Below, piece after piece: positions 42,250 through 53,541 of a stretch of 64,000 nucleotides of DNA. This DNA is from Ursus arctos (Eukaryota > Chordata > Mammalia > Carnivora > Ursidae), in the NCBI RefSeq assembly GCF_023065955.2, contig NW_026622786.1, positions 50,515,438 through 50,579,437 of the forward strand, written 5' to 3'. The notes beneath the pieces are model-generated. The model ran no database searches, was not told where the DNA came from, and was given only the letters and a program-made list of their open reading frames with translations. The translations under genes were made by a program, and so were the position numbers. How positions within the stretch are numbered: the stretch's first letter is position 1; every line of letters starts with the position of its first letter.

Positions 42250-44400
42250 AGATACACATTCACTTTGGAAATTGGAAATGCTCAGTCTGGTTTGTAAACA
42301 GTCAGTATTCACTCCACGAGAAGACTTCCCCTCCATCTTGCCAGTATGGGTCTCCCCGTCCTGCAGCTGCCTACCTCGTCAGGCCTCTCCAGGTGATGCA
42401 GAGAGAGGGGGAGGAAGAGAGGAAGGTTCTTATGACTGCTACCGTCCCACCTGGCACTGGGCCCTGTGAGCCTGGCTGATGGGTAAATGGACACACTCTC
42501 TCTCCTGGCTGCTTCCATGGCTTTTTCAAGGACTCTCTGCTGGAACTTTCCATCTGGATCTCCCAGCACTCACGCAGTATGTCTCTTTCTGCTGGCTGCC
42601 ACTGTCAGCCAGCAGCTTCTGGTTTCCATTCGTGTTCTCCCACCCTCAGGCTGAATGAAGCCTGTTGGGTCAAACCTGTTTTAAGGAGACCAAGGCTGGG
42701 ATTGCTGGAGCCCAGAGTTCACACTACCTTCAACCCCCCAGGGGGAGGGGCTGAGCCGCCACTTTCCCTGACACAGCCTTCTCTTCTGCCACCAGAGGCC
42801 TCTTTAGTGTCCCCCTCACGTTTTGGTTCCTCAGGCAGTAGTCGCCTACCAGTCCCCAAACTCTAGGAGACCCATATCAAGCCTTCCAAATGTTGCCTTT
42901 GAAACCCTTTTCTCCAGGCTTGAAGTAAAAGGCCAGCTCCCTCCAGCCCAGCCATCTTGGGGAGGGAGGGTAGGAATCAGAATTTCTGAGGAATCTCCAT
43001 CACTTTCCACTGCCCTGAACCTGTTTATATATCCTCCTTATGGATCTTTGAGCCAGCTAGGTCAACTTCTTAGAAATTTCCACATAATGGTCTGGCCCGG
43101 TGCTTTGGAATTTCCCATCTGTTGAATCTTGATGCTGCAGTGGAAACTTCCACTTTAGCATCTTGTTAGAGTAACTGTTAACCCCTGGCTAGTACAAGGA
43201 ACTCCTCTTTAACACCCCTAAAGCCGCCGTTCATCCTGTGCTTGAAACCTGGGCAAGCATGGGGAGCTGCCTACCTCCCTCTTTCCCTCCTGCATGTCTT
43301 ATTCCGATTTTCAGATAACTTGGAGGTGCTGGGAAGGTGTTGCTTCTACAAAGCCAAGCCTGGCTCCCTGCTACATTCCCTTTAATGGGTCAGAAGTGTG
43401 TGTGTGTACCCCATTCTGAGAAAATCTGCCCGGGTGGCAGAGATTTCGGATGGAGGCAGGCCTCCACTGACACCCTGCCTCTAAGACCCCAGAGAAGCCT
43501 TTGGCCTTGCTTCTGGTAAGGCCTTCCCTACCATGGCACCAAAGGGCTCTGGCTACAACCCCAAGAGAAAGCTAGCATTTGGAAACTCCGTGCTCAACCA
43601 CTTTCTCACGCTCATGACCCTAACTAGTTTCTCTTGTTCTGAGAGCTGATTTGCCATGCTTCATGGGGATTTTTAATTGAGGCTCCATCCGTAGTTTATG
43701 AACTCTGAAAAATCAAGGCTTGCAGAATGTGCTCTACAAGCACCACCCCTACCCCTGCTTTTTTGCAGCTTTTCTTTTGTGCTTGAGCCTCCTTTGGAGT
43801 CAGTGGCTTTCCTGCTTTCTCCGGCCCCAGCACTGTGCACTTGACCTCTCTGCCAAGGTGCGCTCCTTTGTCATGTGCGGGTTGGTTGGGTGGCTGTGGT
43901 GGTAGGTGGGTCACCCTGCATTTAGGTCCCCCACACCCTGGTAGAGGCAGAGTCCCAGATGAGCAAGTGACACATGCTAGCAAGACGCTTGAGTCAGAGT
44001 TGGAATCTCTTTGGGGACGATGGCCTAAGAATGTATCAAATACATTTTGGGCAATTCCATCACTGGACCGGTTCCCCTGGCAGGACTTGACATTGTGTAT
44101 CCAGATGTGAACCTGGTTTATGCGCTTGTGTTATCTTTGCTGGCTGTTTATAAAGATGGCAGGATATAGCTCCCTCCTCCTCCATCCCCCCGCTTCTGTG
44201 CCCTCCCTCATGCCCCAGATGATGTTGGAGCCAGAGGTTGTGAGGGCAGAACTGCACTCCCCTACCATTGCTCACCTGTGTTCTTCTCTTGGCCTGGAAG
44301 GATGTAGTGCTTCCCATTTGACCATTCAAATATCTAGATGTACGAAATAGCTTAATAGGCTGTTAGCTAGAACATTTTTTCTATTTGTGCACACTTACAG
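42250..44400. other. Unassigned 2.1-kb stretch
   Basis: Moderately GC-rich with no repeat landmark I can name. Part of it (about 42450-43650) has the feel of an old LTR-retrotransposon interior, but I could not support that. A short frame with a good start context is listed at 43533-43649. Confidence 0.35.
43533..43649 (+). other. Short open frame with a Kozak-like start, 38 codons
   Basis: The frame starts at 'taccatggc' (purine at -3, G at +4). It encodes MAPKGSGYNPKRKLAFGNSV and then a hydrophobic-to-Ser-rich end, and stops at TGA. No domain recognised and no upstream promoter seen. It could be a remnant of an old mobile-element gene or chance. Confidence 0.15.
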
Positions 44401-44407
44401 CAGGGAG

Positions 44408-44632
44408 GTGCATAGTGTAGGCAAATAGACCAGAGTTCAGGCCTTTCCTTAGCTGCTGAGATACTTTGAGCAGAGTCTCTGAGCCTCCGTTTCCTCATTT
44501 GTTAAATGACAGTAACGCCAGGTGCCTCCTTAGCTGGCTGGATTAAGGGAAGGCATTCAGGTAATGAATTCAGCACAGCGGCCTGTCACATCGTTTAGGT
44601 TCAATAAATAGTAGCTATTATTATTTGCTTTT
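44408..44632 (+). repeat. MIR
   Basis: 'gagtctctgagcctccgttt', 'cctcatttgttaaatgacag' and 'tcaataaatagtagctatta' give core and tail in order. Confidence 0.87.
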
Positions 44633-44851
44633 GACTGTTGCATTGATTTCTTAAACATCCTTATAGCCTTGGAAAAAGTCGCCCGATTCTCCAGTTTTTT
44701 TTTTTTGATCAAATAGGAATTTGCAAAAAAAATCAAAATGTGTGCAGCTACCTGCTTTAAAAAAAAATACCTTGCAAAGCTCCTTAGTTCTTTAGGAGTT
44801 CTTTGTGTACAGAGTGACTTTCGGTCGCAAAAGCAGCGAGGCTCAAGGGCT

Positions 44852-45070
44852 AAGAATAAAGCTCAGCTTGCCCAGCCTCAGATCCACCACTGAATACCTT
44901 GGGCAAGGTGCGACCTTGGGCAGGTCATTTACTCTTGAAGCCTCAATTTCTGCATTAACACGATGAGGGTAACACCGCACGGGGTCATTGAGAGAATGAA
45001 GTGAAATGATCCCCAATGAAATGTGCAGCGCAGTCTTGGCTCGCAGGTAACACCCAAATAATGGTGGCTG
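44852..45070 (+). repeat. MIR
   Basis: 'cagcctcagatccaccactg', 'gcgaccttgggcaggtcatt' and 'gaagcctcaatttctgcatt' are in MIR order. Confidence 0.82.
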
Positions 45071-45479
45071 CGCTCTTCCCATCACAATATCATCTTCATT
45101 TTACAGGTGAGAATTTGCAGAACATTTTTTTTTTCCTTGCGACAAATGGCTTCATGAGGACACTTTTATATGTAAGAAGTTGTTCCCGCTGTTTTGTTCA
45201 AGAAAGAACAAGAACATTTTGGAGCGGGTTTGCTTATAAATACCAAACTGTAGCATGTACGAAAGCAAGCTACATTAACTAAACAACTTGCCATTTCTTT
45301 AGGCCTCCTCTCGTTTCCTTGTTAAGATTTGGCTAAGTGATTTTGCCACTAGCCTGGGAGAAATTTATGTATTATTTTTACAGGGACTGTGAAAATATGC
45401 AAACATAGCTAGATTTGGCTGGCTGCTTTAAATTCAGATCGGTTTATTTCGTGCTAAGTCTGGCAGAGTTGGTACCTTC
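45071..45479. other. Unique AT-rich sequence
   Basis: No repeat recognised. It directly precedes the CpG-dense block. Confidence 0.4.
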
Positions 45480-45780
45480 GTGGAGCCCTAGGAGGTCTTG
45501 AAAGGAGACGTGACCTCCGCCTCCGGAGGAGGGAGAAGGCTGGGTCTGAGGCAACAGGATGGCCCCACACGGGGGCCGAGGCTGGTCAGGCCGGGGTGGC
45601 TCGCTGGCCTGTGGCGGAGCTCACGTTTCTGATCACGGAGGTTCGGTCGCTCTAGCAGGACTGTGCGGGCGTGCCCGTGGACACGTGTCTCCTGGGGCGA
45701 CGGGCACGCCTGAGGCGGTAGAGCTCTGGGCTCCTGGCATCGTTCCCAGGTGCCCGCCCCGTGCCTGACGCAGGGTCTGA
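45480..45780. promoter_or_regulatory. CpG-dense block, possible small CpG island
   Basis: By eye about two dozen CpG dinucleotides in roughly 300 bp, with clearly raised GC compared with the neighbourhood. Not inside a recognised repeat. No TATA box or adjacent first exon is evident, so a regulatory role is inference. Confidence 0.4.
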
Positions 45781-46090
45781 TGGAAGGAAGCAGCAGCATC
45801 ATTTGTGGGCCTGATGCTGAGGTGAATGAATTACCCTTGTGAGCAGGAAACCCGCTCTGTCGTTGGGCGTGACTTCTCGCCTCCGCAGACAGTTCAGGAG
45901 TGCTCCTTTACACCGAAGCCTGGCCCGTAAGCCAGAGAAAAGGGAGGTGCTGTGGCCTTAAGGGAGGAACAGGTAGAGGGGACCCCTTACTCGGGTTGGT
46001 CAGAACGTGTTTACTGAGCACCTGTGATGTGCCTGGGGCAGGGTGAAGGGGGTGCGGAACCCAAGGGGACACTTTCGGCCACCAACCACC
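45781..46090. other. Unique sequence after the CpG block
   Basis: CpG density falls gradually to about 45930. Nothing else recognised; possible L2 3' trace near 46005-46040. Confidence 0.35.
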
Positions 46091-46097
46091 TTGCAGT

Positions 46098-46160
46098 CTT
46101 TCTTTTCTTTTCTCTTTTCTTTTCTTTTCTTTTCTTTTCTTTTCTTTTCTTTTCTTTTCT
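46098..46160 (+). repeat. (TTTTC)n, expanded SINE tail
   Basis: About twelve TTTTC units contiguous with the T-side of the antisense SINE at 46107-46344. This is the SINE A-tail converted to (GAAAA)n on the minus strand. Confidence 0.95.
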
Positions 46161-46344
46161 AAGATTTTATTTATTTATTTGACAGAGAGACAGCCAGTGA
46201 GAGAGGGAACACAAGCTGGGGGAGTGGGAGAGGAAGAAGCAGGCTCCCAGCAGAGGAGCCTGATGTGGGGCTCGATGCCAGAACGCTGGGATCATGCCCT
46301 GAGCCAAAGGCAGATGCTTAACGACTGAGCCCCGCAGGCGCCCC
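46107..46344 (-). mobile_element. CAN-SINE (young subtype), antisense
   Basis: Young-type body with GACAGAGAGACAGCCAGTG and a slightly decayed head (GGGGCGCCTGCGGGGC). TSD 'gcagtctttctttt'/'gcagtctttctttc' at 46093-46106 and 46345-46358. Confidence 0.97.
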
Positions 46345-46358
46345 GCAGTCTTTCTTTC

Positions 46359-47025
46359 CCAGCCCCTGAGTCCACTCCCTGAGGCAGAAACTGAGCCACA
46401 TGACCACTGCCGTGTTTGTGGACAAGGCCCGCGGAAGCCTGCTTGCCTCCACACTCGTCAACCAGCAGGGATGACCGTGGAGCTCCTGACGGTTATGGTG
46501 CTCAAGCCTCGGGGCCCTTCACCCCCAGGGGCCCCTTCTCATGCCCTGTAGCTAATGGGCTGGTCCTAATTTTGTATTCTTCTGATAAGGCTCAGGCTCC
46601 ACGAAACTAGATCTGTTCATAGGCCAGGGAGAATTGGCACGCACACTCCGGGTCTTCCCTCCACCCTGTCATTGCTATTACTGAGACACTAAAACTCCAG
46701 TTTGTTCCAATGTTGAGAACAGGTTTTGCCCCTGTGTGTCACCTCTTCTGCGGCTTTACCTGAGTTTCCCCTGGGAGCATCTAACCCTTTCAGGGAAGGG
46801 GACGAAGGCCCAATGAGGAATTGCTGTCTGGGCTCGTTCCTGGCCACCACACACCCTCGGAAGGTGGAAAAGATCCACTATTCCCTGCAGGAAAGCAGGG
46901 CCGGGGTCTCAGACCTCCAGCAGCTTTGTGGGTGCTCAGAAGGAGGCCCTGCAAAGGAGCCGGTAGGGGGCAATCCTGTGTAAGGCATCAGCTGGCCACA
47001 ATAGGCCCAGTGCAAAATTCTCCTT
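46359..47025. other. Unique sequence
   Basis: No repeat recognised. Frames at 46726-47027 lack domains. Confidence 0.4.
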
Positions 47026-47051
47026 AAAAAAAAAAAAAAAAAAAAAAAAAA
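47026..47051 (+). repeat. A26 homopolymer
   Basis: Uninterrupted run of 26 A without a recognisable SINE or L1 body upstream and without an obvious TSD. Confidence 0.97.
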
Positions 47052-49320
47052 GGTAATATCCTTGAAACTGTATCAGCATGGGCAAAACCATCACGGTGAT
47101 CTCAAGTTTTAGGAGAATAGGCCTGCCAACCTGCAGGACTACGCTGATAAAGTGTTTCTGCCCACTGCCCTTAATCAAATCCCTTCCCTCGTTTTGCACA
47201 AAGGGCTGGAATGCTTTGCTAATCGGTCAGAATTCAATGTATTGAAAAGAAGAGAGAGGAGGGAAAATGGCCCTTTTTGTACTTGAATATCTTATCTTCA
47301 TAGCGCTCTGTGAAAATCCAAGTTTGAAAGGAATTTCCTTTTCCAGTGAAATGCTGGCCAACTTTGCCCCCTGGAGGAGAACTAGAGAATTGTTTAAAAC
47401 GAGCCTTCTAAGGACTAAGGCCTCCTCCTTGTTCTGACTGATAATCTGGAAAGAAATCGTGCCTGTGATGACTCAGGATAGAGAAAGGGACCTGGTCTGT
47501 AAGACTTTTCGGTTTTTTTTTTTTTCTTTTCTTTTGCCTTGAAGCAAGTATTCTAAACTTAGGTTTAAATGCTTGTTTTCTAGCTGTAAAGAATAAAATG
47601 GTTAAAATGCTACCAGGGTTAAGGCTCACACCTATTAAACTATGGTGGACTTTTTTTTTTTTTGCCAGGTTTCTCCGCCAATGCTAATTATGGAAAATTA
47701 CTACCAGTATTGAGCCTCCTTTTAGCCCTTGAAGTTGAGGTAGAGACAAAAACGGTCAGAAAATAGAAAATATCAACCACCAACTGGATATGTATTAGTG
47801 ATCCTAATTTACGAACCGCAGGTCCCCGTTGCCCACACTGGAATCTTTTGAGTTCATCCTGCTAGTTTATATTTCTGGCCTCAGTGTATTTATTTACCCT
47901 TGCTACTAACACCTGCCAGACAGTCACTTTCTGTCACAATTAGGCCAACAAGGTATTACTTACTTCACTACTACTTTCTACAGTTTTTGTATATTTTTAA
48001 AACCAAAATGCAAAACAGAAGTACAAGAGTTGAAATATAAAAACCTTCCCATATATTTCATCTTTTGTTAAAGTGATTTTATCCTGACACCTTTATTAAT
48101 CCTTTGTTAATTACTCACCTGCTTTTAATCACAAGATCTGACCTGATTATTTAGCTTCTGTTGTGTCTTCTCTCATGAGAGCCTTCATAATAGAAATCTC
48201 CTCTACTGTCTTTTGTTCACCAAGTGGTAGGTCGCGACCCTGGGTGAGCGTTCATCATCTCCATTGTTCTCGATGTTCCTCCACCAAGTGGAGGATACAC
48301 GGTATTTTTATTAGTAATGCTTTAGATAGTTGCTTCTCCTTTCTCTGCCCTCAGAAGTCCTGCGATGCATCTCAGATTTGAGGGCTGGCGTCGTTAAGAG
48401 GCTGTTCATTCCTCAGACATCAGATTCATTGCGCACTTGGGGCTGTTTTTCCTAAAAGAAGGATGGGAAAGGGAAGAGTGTGCACACACCTTGTAAGTTA
48501 TTATTGTGAATCTCTTAAAAAATATGTGACTTGATCGTAAGTGTATATATTGTATATAATTTTTCATCTCAGGCAGTTTTTACGTAAGGAAAACATGTCT
48601 TTGACCGTATCATCTGTTTGCTTTTTGCACCCAGTGTATGGAAACCAATTGTCCTAAGCACTCAGTAGGCATTACTGGGAGGATGTATTCCCCCCAGGAT
48701 AAGTTCCTGGGAGATTGCCCTTGTTTCTTGCCTCCTGAGGCACCTGACAAAGCTCAGAGGGGAGGAGGGCGTGAGCCTGGGGAGCCAGAATTCCCACTGG
48801 CCTCGTCCCAGTCCACAGCACAGGCTGGTTGCTTTTCTTTGTGAACAACTTACACCCTCGTTGCCTATGACTGCAGCCACCGCCCCTGTTATTTGGAGGA
48901 GAATACACACACGCCCCTTTCTTCGTCATCTGTCCCCTTTTCACTGTTGAAAGGGACCATTAATCTGATGTGGAGACAGCCTGATTCATTAATGATTCCT
49001 TGATGTTCAGGTAATTGCCAGACTGAGCAACACCAGAATGATTTGCAAGTTCCCTCCTCATTTCAGAGAATTTTCAAGCTTTCGTTATTATTCACAAATT
49101 GCAACACGTTCAAGTTCAGACTCTGCTGACTAGGACAGACAGGAAGGAGAAGGGCAGTGTTTGCTACTGAGAAGTGGGTGTTTGGGATAGGGCAGAATAG
49201 GGGTTCGTGTTTTTAGTCAAGGGCAGTGTTTTGCAGACATTTTGGTGCAATTTCCTGGTAAGTAGTGTGGGATGAAATGAGAGACACCCAATGGGTGACC
49301 CTTCCCCCCTGTGCTCCCCA
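47052..49320. other. Repeat-poor AT-rich block
   Basis: About 2.3 kb with no recognised SINE, MIR, L2 or L1, only T-tracts near 47512-47524 and 47651-47663. TAAT-type motifs such as 'aatgctaattatggaaaatt' and 'attcattaatgattccttga' are frequent. Candidate conserved non-coding DNA. Confidence 0.45.
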
Positions 49321-49329
49321 GCTGCACTT

Positions 49330-49545
49330 ACACCAGCTCTTTCTCAAAGTACTAGGCCCTAGGCTGTCTCCACCTGGAGCACCCCCTCCAGGTACTTATT
49401 ACTGAAGAATCTCGCGGCCCTTAGCACAACCTGTATTATCTTGTTGATTTCTTTACATTAAGAGCTTGATGTCATCACCTAGAAGAGTACTGGCACACAG
49501 TTGACCACTCAGTGAACATTTGCTGAATGAAGGAACACAGAAGCA
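49330..49545 (+). repeat. L2 3' end
   Basis: 'aagagcttgatgtcatcacc', 'gcacacagttgaccactcag' and 'gtgaacatttgctgaatgaa' are the sense L2 3' end. Confidence 0.75.
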
Positions 49546-50436
49546 AATGAATGTGTCCAGTGTCATGAGAGGACCAACAAACACCCTTTGTTAGCTGTAC
49601 TTTAAGAGGAAATCTGCTACCACAGCAATGCAATATTTTTTGTCTTTCCAAATCAAAAAATATCTCACAACGTAGCAGTGTGCAAGGCCACTTAGCCTGA
49701 GGTGGAGTAGAGGCATTTATCAGTTATGGGACTGCAAACTGACAGGATCTTTTTAGAAAAAGGTTAGTAATGTATTAACACTTAAAATACTCTTAAAATA
49801 GCCTGAATTCATTCATTTAACTTTATGAGTTAATTGTTAATATGGGAAATAATGGAGAGAAGCCAATAGGTAGATAGCTGATAGGAAGAAAAAGAAAGAG
49901 CTTTATTTTGGGATTATAGCAAAATTATACAATGGCCCAAATTCCACAATAAGGGAATATTTATATAAAATGGAATCTTGCCAAAATCATGAAAAATCAT
50001 GCACACTCACTTTTGTGGCCCAAAAGTGCATCGCCTTAATCTGGTCAGGAAGAAACAGCTGATAAACCCAAACTAAAGGGCATTTCACAAAATAACTGGT
50101 CTTTACACAAAAGAGTCAGCATCAGGAGATACAAAGACAGACTCAGGAACCATTCCAGAGTAAAGGAAACTAAGTTACGACAGTGGAACACACTGTGGAA
50201 TTTTGAGTTTTCTTTTGCTGTAAAGGGCATCACTGGGACAATTGCCGAAATCTGAATAAGGTTCTAGATTGGATAATAGTAGTATATCAGTGTTAGTTTC
50301 CAGATTTCACTAATTGTAGTGTGGTTATGTAAGAGAACTCTTTATTTGTAGAAAAGACACACTGAAGTATTTAACGGTCAACCAATATCACGTCTACCTC
50401 TCTCTCATGCTCTCTGTTAGAGGGGAGAATGCAGGG
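49546..50436. other. Unique AT-rich sequence
   Basis: 'attttagaaaaaggttagta'-type text at 49740-50400 could be an old L1 or HAL1 trace. Not supportable. Confidence 0.3.
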
Positions 50437-50452
50437 AATAAGGTAAATATAG

Positions 50453-50645
50453 TAGGGGCGCCTGGGTGGCATAGTCGGTCACGCGTCCCACTCTTGCTTT
50501 CAACTCAGGTCGTGAGATTGAGCTTCGCGTCGGGCTCTGTGCCCAGTGCGGAGACTGCATGAGTTTCTCTCTCCCTCTCCCTCTGCCCCTCCCACTTGTG
50601 TACTCTCTCTCTCACATAAATAAATCTTTAAAAAAATAAATAAAA
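50453..50645 (+). mobile_element. CAN-SINE, sense
   Basis: Head 'aggggcgcctgggtggcata', 'ctcaggtcgtgagattgagc' and tail 'cataaataaatctttaaaaa'. TSD 'aataaggtaaatatag' (50437-50452) and 'aataaagtaaatatag' (50646-50661), with one mismatch. Confidence 0.96.
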
Positions 50646-50661
50646 AATAAAGTAAATATAG

Positions 50662-51115
50662 CAAAATGTTGACATTTGAGGAATCCAAATCTGGGTGAAA
50701 GAGAACTATTTTTGCTATTCCTGTAACTTCTCTCTACGTCTGAAATTATGTCAAAAGTTTTAAAACATGGTGCTTATGAAGACTTTGTAATCACACAGGG
50801 AAATGCCTTTGCTGCAAAGGAGCGAACTATAAAATTGTATCATCGAGTGTGATTTCAGCTCCTTTAAAAACTCATGGAGAAAATATTAGAAGGAAATAGA
50901 GCAACATGTTAACTTTTGTAACCTATTATCCATGTTAATATATGTTATGCATTTTTCTCTAAGTAGCTGGTATTTCTTGAAAAATCAGGAAAAAATCTTG
51001 TAAAAAAAAGTCGGTGGCTAATTCTCAAAGAAAGATCTCAAAGAGTGTGTCTCGCTCTTGGAGTCTTCACCACCATGCACCCGTGTATGTCCTAGAAGGG
51101 TGTCACTCGTGCATG
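50662..51115. other. Unique AT-rich sequence
   Basis: Nothing recognised. Confidence 0.4.
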
Positions 51116-52294
51116 TACAGACAGTTCCCGACTTATGATTTTTCAACTTCACGATGGTGCAAAAGCAATACACATTCAGGAGAAACTGTACGCTGAATTT
51201 TGATCTTTTCCCAAGCTGGCACTGTGTGGTAGGGTACTGTCTCGTGCTGCTGGGCAGGGGCCACGAGCCGCACGCATCTCCCAGTCGGGGACGTGATCAC
51301 AAGGGTGAACAGCAGATATGTTGGTATCCGTTCTGTTTTTCACTTTCAGTACAGTTTTCAGTACATACATGAGGTGGTCTAACCTAGGCTTTGTGTTAGA
51401 TGATTTTGCCCAACTGTAGGCTAAGTAAGTGTTCTGAGTATGTTTAGGAGGGTAGGTTGGTGTATTTTTATTTTTTTAAGAATCATCTTTATCGAGGTAT
51501 CATTTACATAAACACCCATTTAAAATATATAGTCTGATGAGTTTTGACAAATGTGTGCACCCGTATAGCCATCATCACAATCAAGATACAGAACATTTCA
51601 TTACCCTCAGAGATTCCTTCAGACCTTTATTTTTTATTTAATTTATTAATTTTGTTTATTTAACTGTTTCTAATCTGTCCCTCTAAAATACGAGCTTTCT
51701 AAAAAAATTATTTGTATCAAAGTGTAGTTGACATACAATATCATATTAGTTTCAGGTGATTCGACAGTTCTCCACACTATGCTGTGCTCACTACCATAAG
51801 TGTAGTCACCGTCTGTCATCACGTTGTTATTACAATATTACTATGTTCCCTGTGCCGTACTTTTAATCTCCGTGACTTATTTGTTTTGTGACTAGAAGTT
51901 TGTATCCTTTTAAATCACCTTCACCCATATCACTTACTCCCCATTTCCCTCCTGTCTGGCAACCACCAGTTTCTTCTCTGTATTTGTGAGTCTGTGGTTG
52001 TTTGTTTGTTAATTTGTTTTTTATATTTCACATATAAGGGAAATCATACGGTGTTTGCATATCCCTGTTTGATTTATTTCCTTTGACATAGTATTTTCTA
52101 GGTCCATCCATGTTGTCACAAGTGGCAAGATCTCATTCTGTTTTTATGGCCGAGTAATATTCCATTGTATAGATATTACCATATCCTCTTTATCCATTCG
52201 TCTATGGATGGGCACTTAGGTTGCTTCCGTATCTTGGCTGCTGTAAATAATGCCGCATTAAGCATAGGAGTGCATGTATCTTTTCATATGAGTG

Positions 52295-52499
52295 GTTTTT
52301 TAAAGATCTTATTTATTTGAGAGGAAGTGAGTGAGAAAGAGAGAGAGAACACGAGCAGGGGGAGGAGCAGGCAGAGGCAGAGGGAGAAGCAGACTCCCCG
52401 CTGAGCAGGGAGCCCGATGTGGGGCTCCATCCCAGGACCCTGGGATTATGACCTCAGCCGAAGGCAGACATTTAACCAACTGAGCCACCCAGGCGCCCC
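52295..52499 (-). mobile_element. CAN-SINE (older subtype), antisense, in L1
   Basis: 'taaagatcttatttatttga', 'gcagactccccgctgagcag', 'accaactgagccacccaggc'. Flanking 'tcatatgagtg' (52284-52294) and 'tcatgttagtg' (52500-52510), two mismatches. Confidence 0.95.
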
Positions 52500-52568
52500 T
52501 CATGTTAGTGTTTTTGTTTTCTTTGGAAAATACCTAGTAGTGGAATTACTGGATCCTATAGTATTTCT

Positions 52569-52779
52569 TCTTTTTTTTTTTTTTTTTTTAGATTTTATTT
52601 ATTTATTTGACAGAGGTAGAGACAGCCAGCCAGAGAAGGAACACAAGCAGGGGGAGTGGGAGAGGAAGAAGCAGGCTCATAGCGGAGAAGCCTGATGTGG
52701 GACTCGATCCCATAATGCCGGGATCACGCCCTGAGCCGAAGGCAGACGCTTAACCGCTGTGCCACCCAGGCGCCCCTCA
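52569..52779 (-). mobile_element. CAN-SINE (young subtype), antisense, in L1
   Basis: Young-type body with an uninterrupted T-rich tail. Perfect TSD 'tatagtatttct' at 52557-52568 and 52780-52791. The perfect duplication fits a younger age than its neighbour at 52295-52499. Confidence 0.97.
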
Positions 52780-53541
52780 TATAGTATTTCTATTTTTAAT
52801 TTTTTGAGGAACCTCTCTACTGTTTTCCACAGTGGCTGCACCAGTTTGCATTCCCAGCAACAGAGCACAGGGCTCCTTTTCTCTGCCTGTTTGTCAACAC
52901 TCACTATTTCCTGTCTTTCGTAGTAGCTAGTCTGACAAGTATAAGGTAATATCTCATCGTGATTTTGATTTATATTTTCCTAATGATTAGTGTTGTTGAG
53001 CATCTTTTCATGTGTCTTTTGGCCCTGTGTATGTCTTCTTTGGAAAGATGTCTCTTCAAGTCCTCTGCCCATTTTTAAATTAGACTATTTGGGTTTTTTT
53101 TATGTTGAGTTGTATTCTTTGTATATTTTGGATATTAACCCCTTATTAGATATATCATTTGCAGATATCTTCTTCCATTCAGTAGGTTGCCTTTTCGTTT
53201 TGTTGATGGTTTCCTTTGCTGTGCAAAATCTTTTTATTTTGGTGTAATCCCAATAGTTTATTTTTGCTTTTGTTTCCCTTGCCTGAGGAGACACACCCAT
53301 AAATACGTTGCTAAGGCCAGCGTCCCAGAGATTCCTGCCTATGTTTTCTTTTAGGAGTTTTATGGTTTCAGGTCTCATATTTAGGTCTTTAATCAGTTCT
53401 GAGTTAATTTTTGTGTATGGTGTGAGAAAGTGGTCCAGTGGTAGGTGGGTATATTAAATGCGTTTTCAACTTAATGCTATTTTCAACTTATGATGGGTTT
53501 ATTGGGACATAACCCCACGGAAAGTTGAGGAAGAGCTGTAT

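Larger units (their letters stand above)
51467..53439 (-). mobile_element. L1 3' part, antisense, inside the Tigger-like element
   Basis: It runs on the plus strand from 3' UTR ('cttagaagtttgtatcctt'-like, 'ctggcaaccaccagtttctt') through ORF2 C-terminal text ('atattccattgtatagatat', 'ccacagtggctgcaccagtt', 'ttaggtctttaatcagttct'). Two frameshifted ORF2 relics are visible (for example 53100-53378 on the minus strand). TSD 'ggtaggttggtgtatt' (51451-51466) and 'ggtaggtgggtatatt' (53440-53455), with two mismatches. The 5' part is truncated. Confidence 0.93.
51118..53538. mobile_element. Tigger-like (TcMar) DNA transposon, split by L1
   Basis: The left end is 'cagacagttcccgacttatg' and the right end is 'aaagttgaggaagagctg', whose reverse complement starts CAGCTCTTCCTCAACTT. 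TA dinucleotides flank both ends (51116-51117 and 53539-53540), as TcMar insertion requires. The arms (51118-51466 and 53440-53538) have 'gtgttagatgattttgccca' and 'atgggtttattgggacataa'. No transposase is encoded. Confidence 0.8.

Noticed and set aside
48060..48125. Minus-strand donor gtgagtaa at 48113-48120 as an exon end
   Set aside because: Upstream minus-strand sequence lacks a good acceptor or a persuasive open frame.
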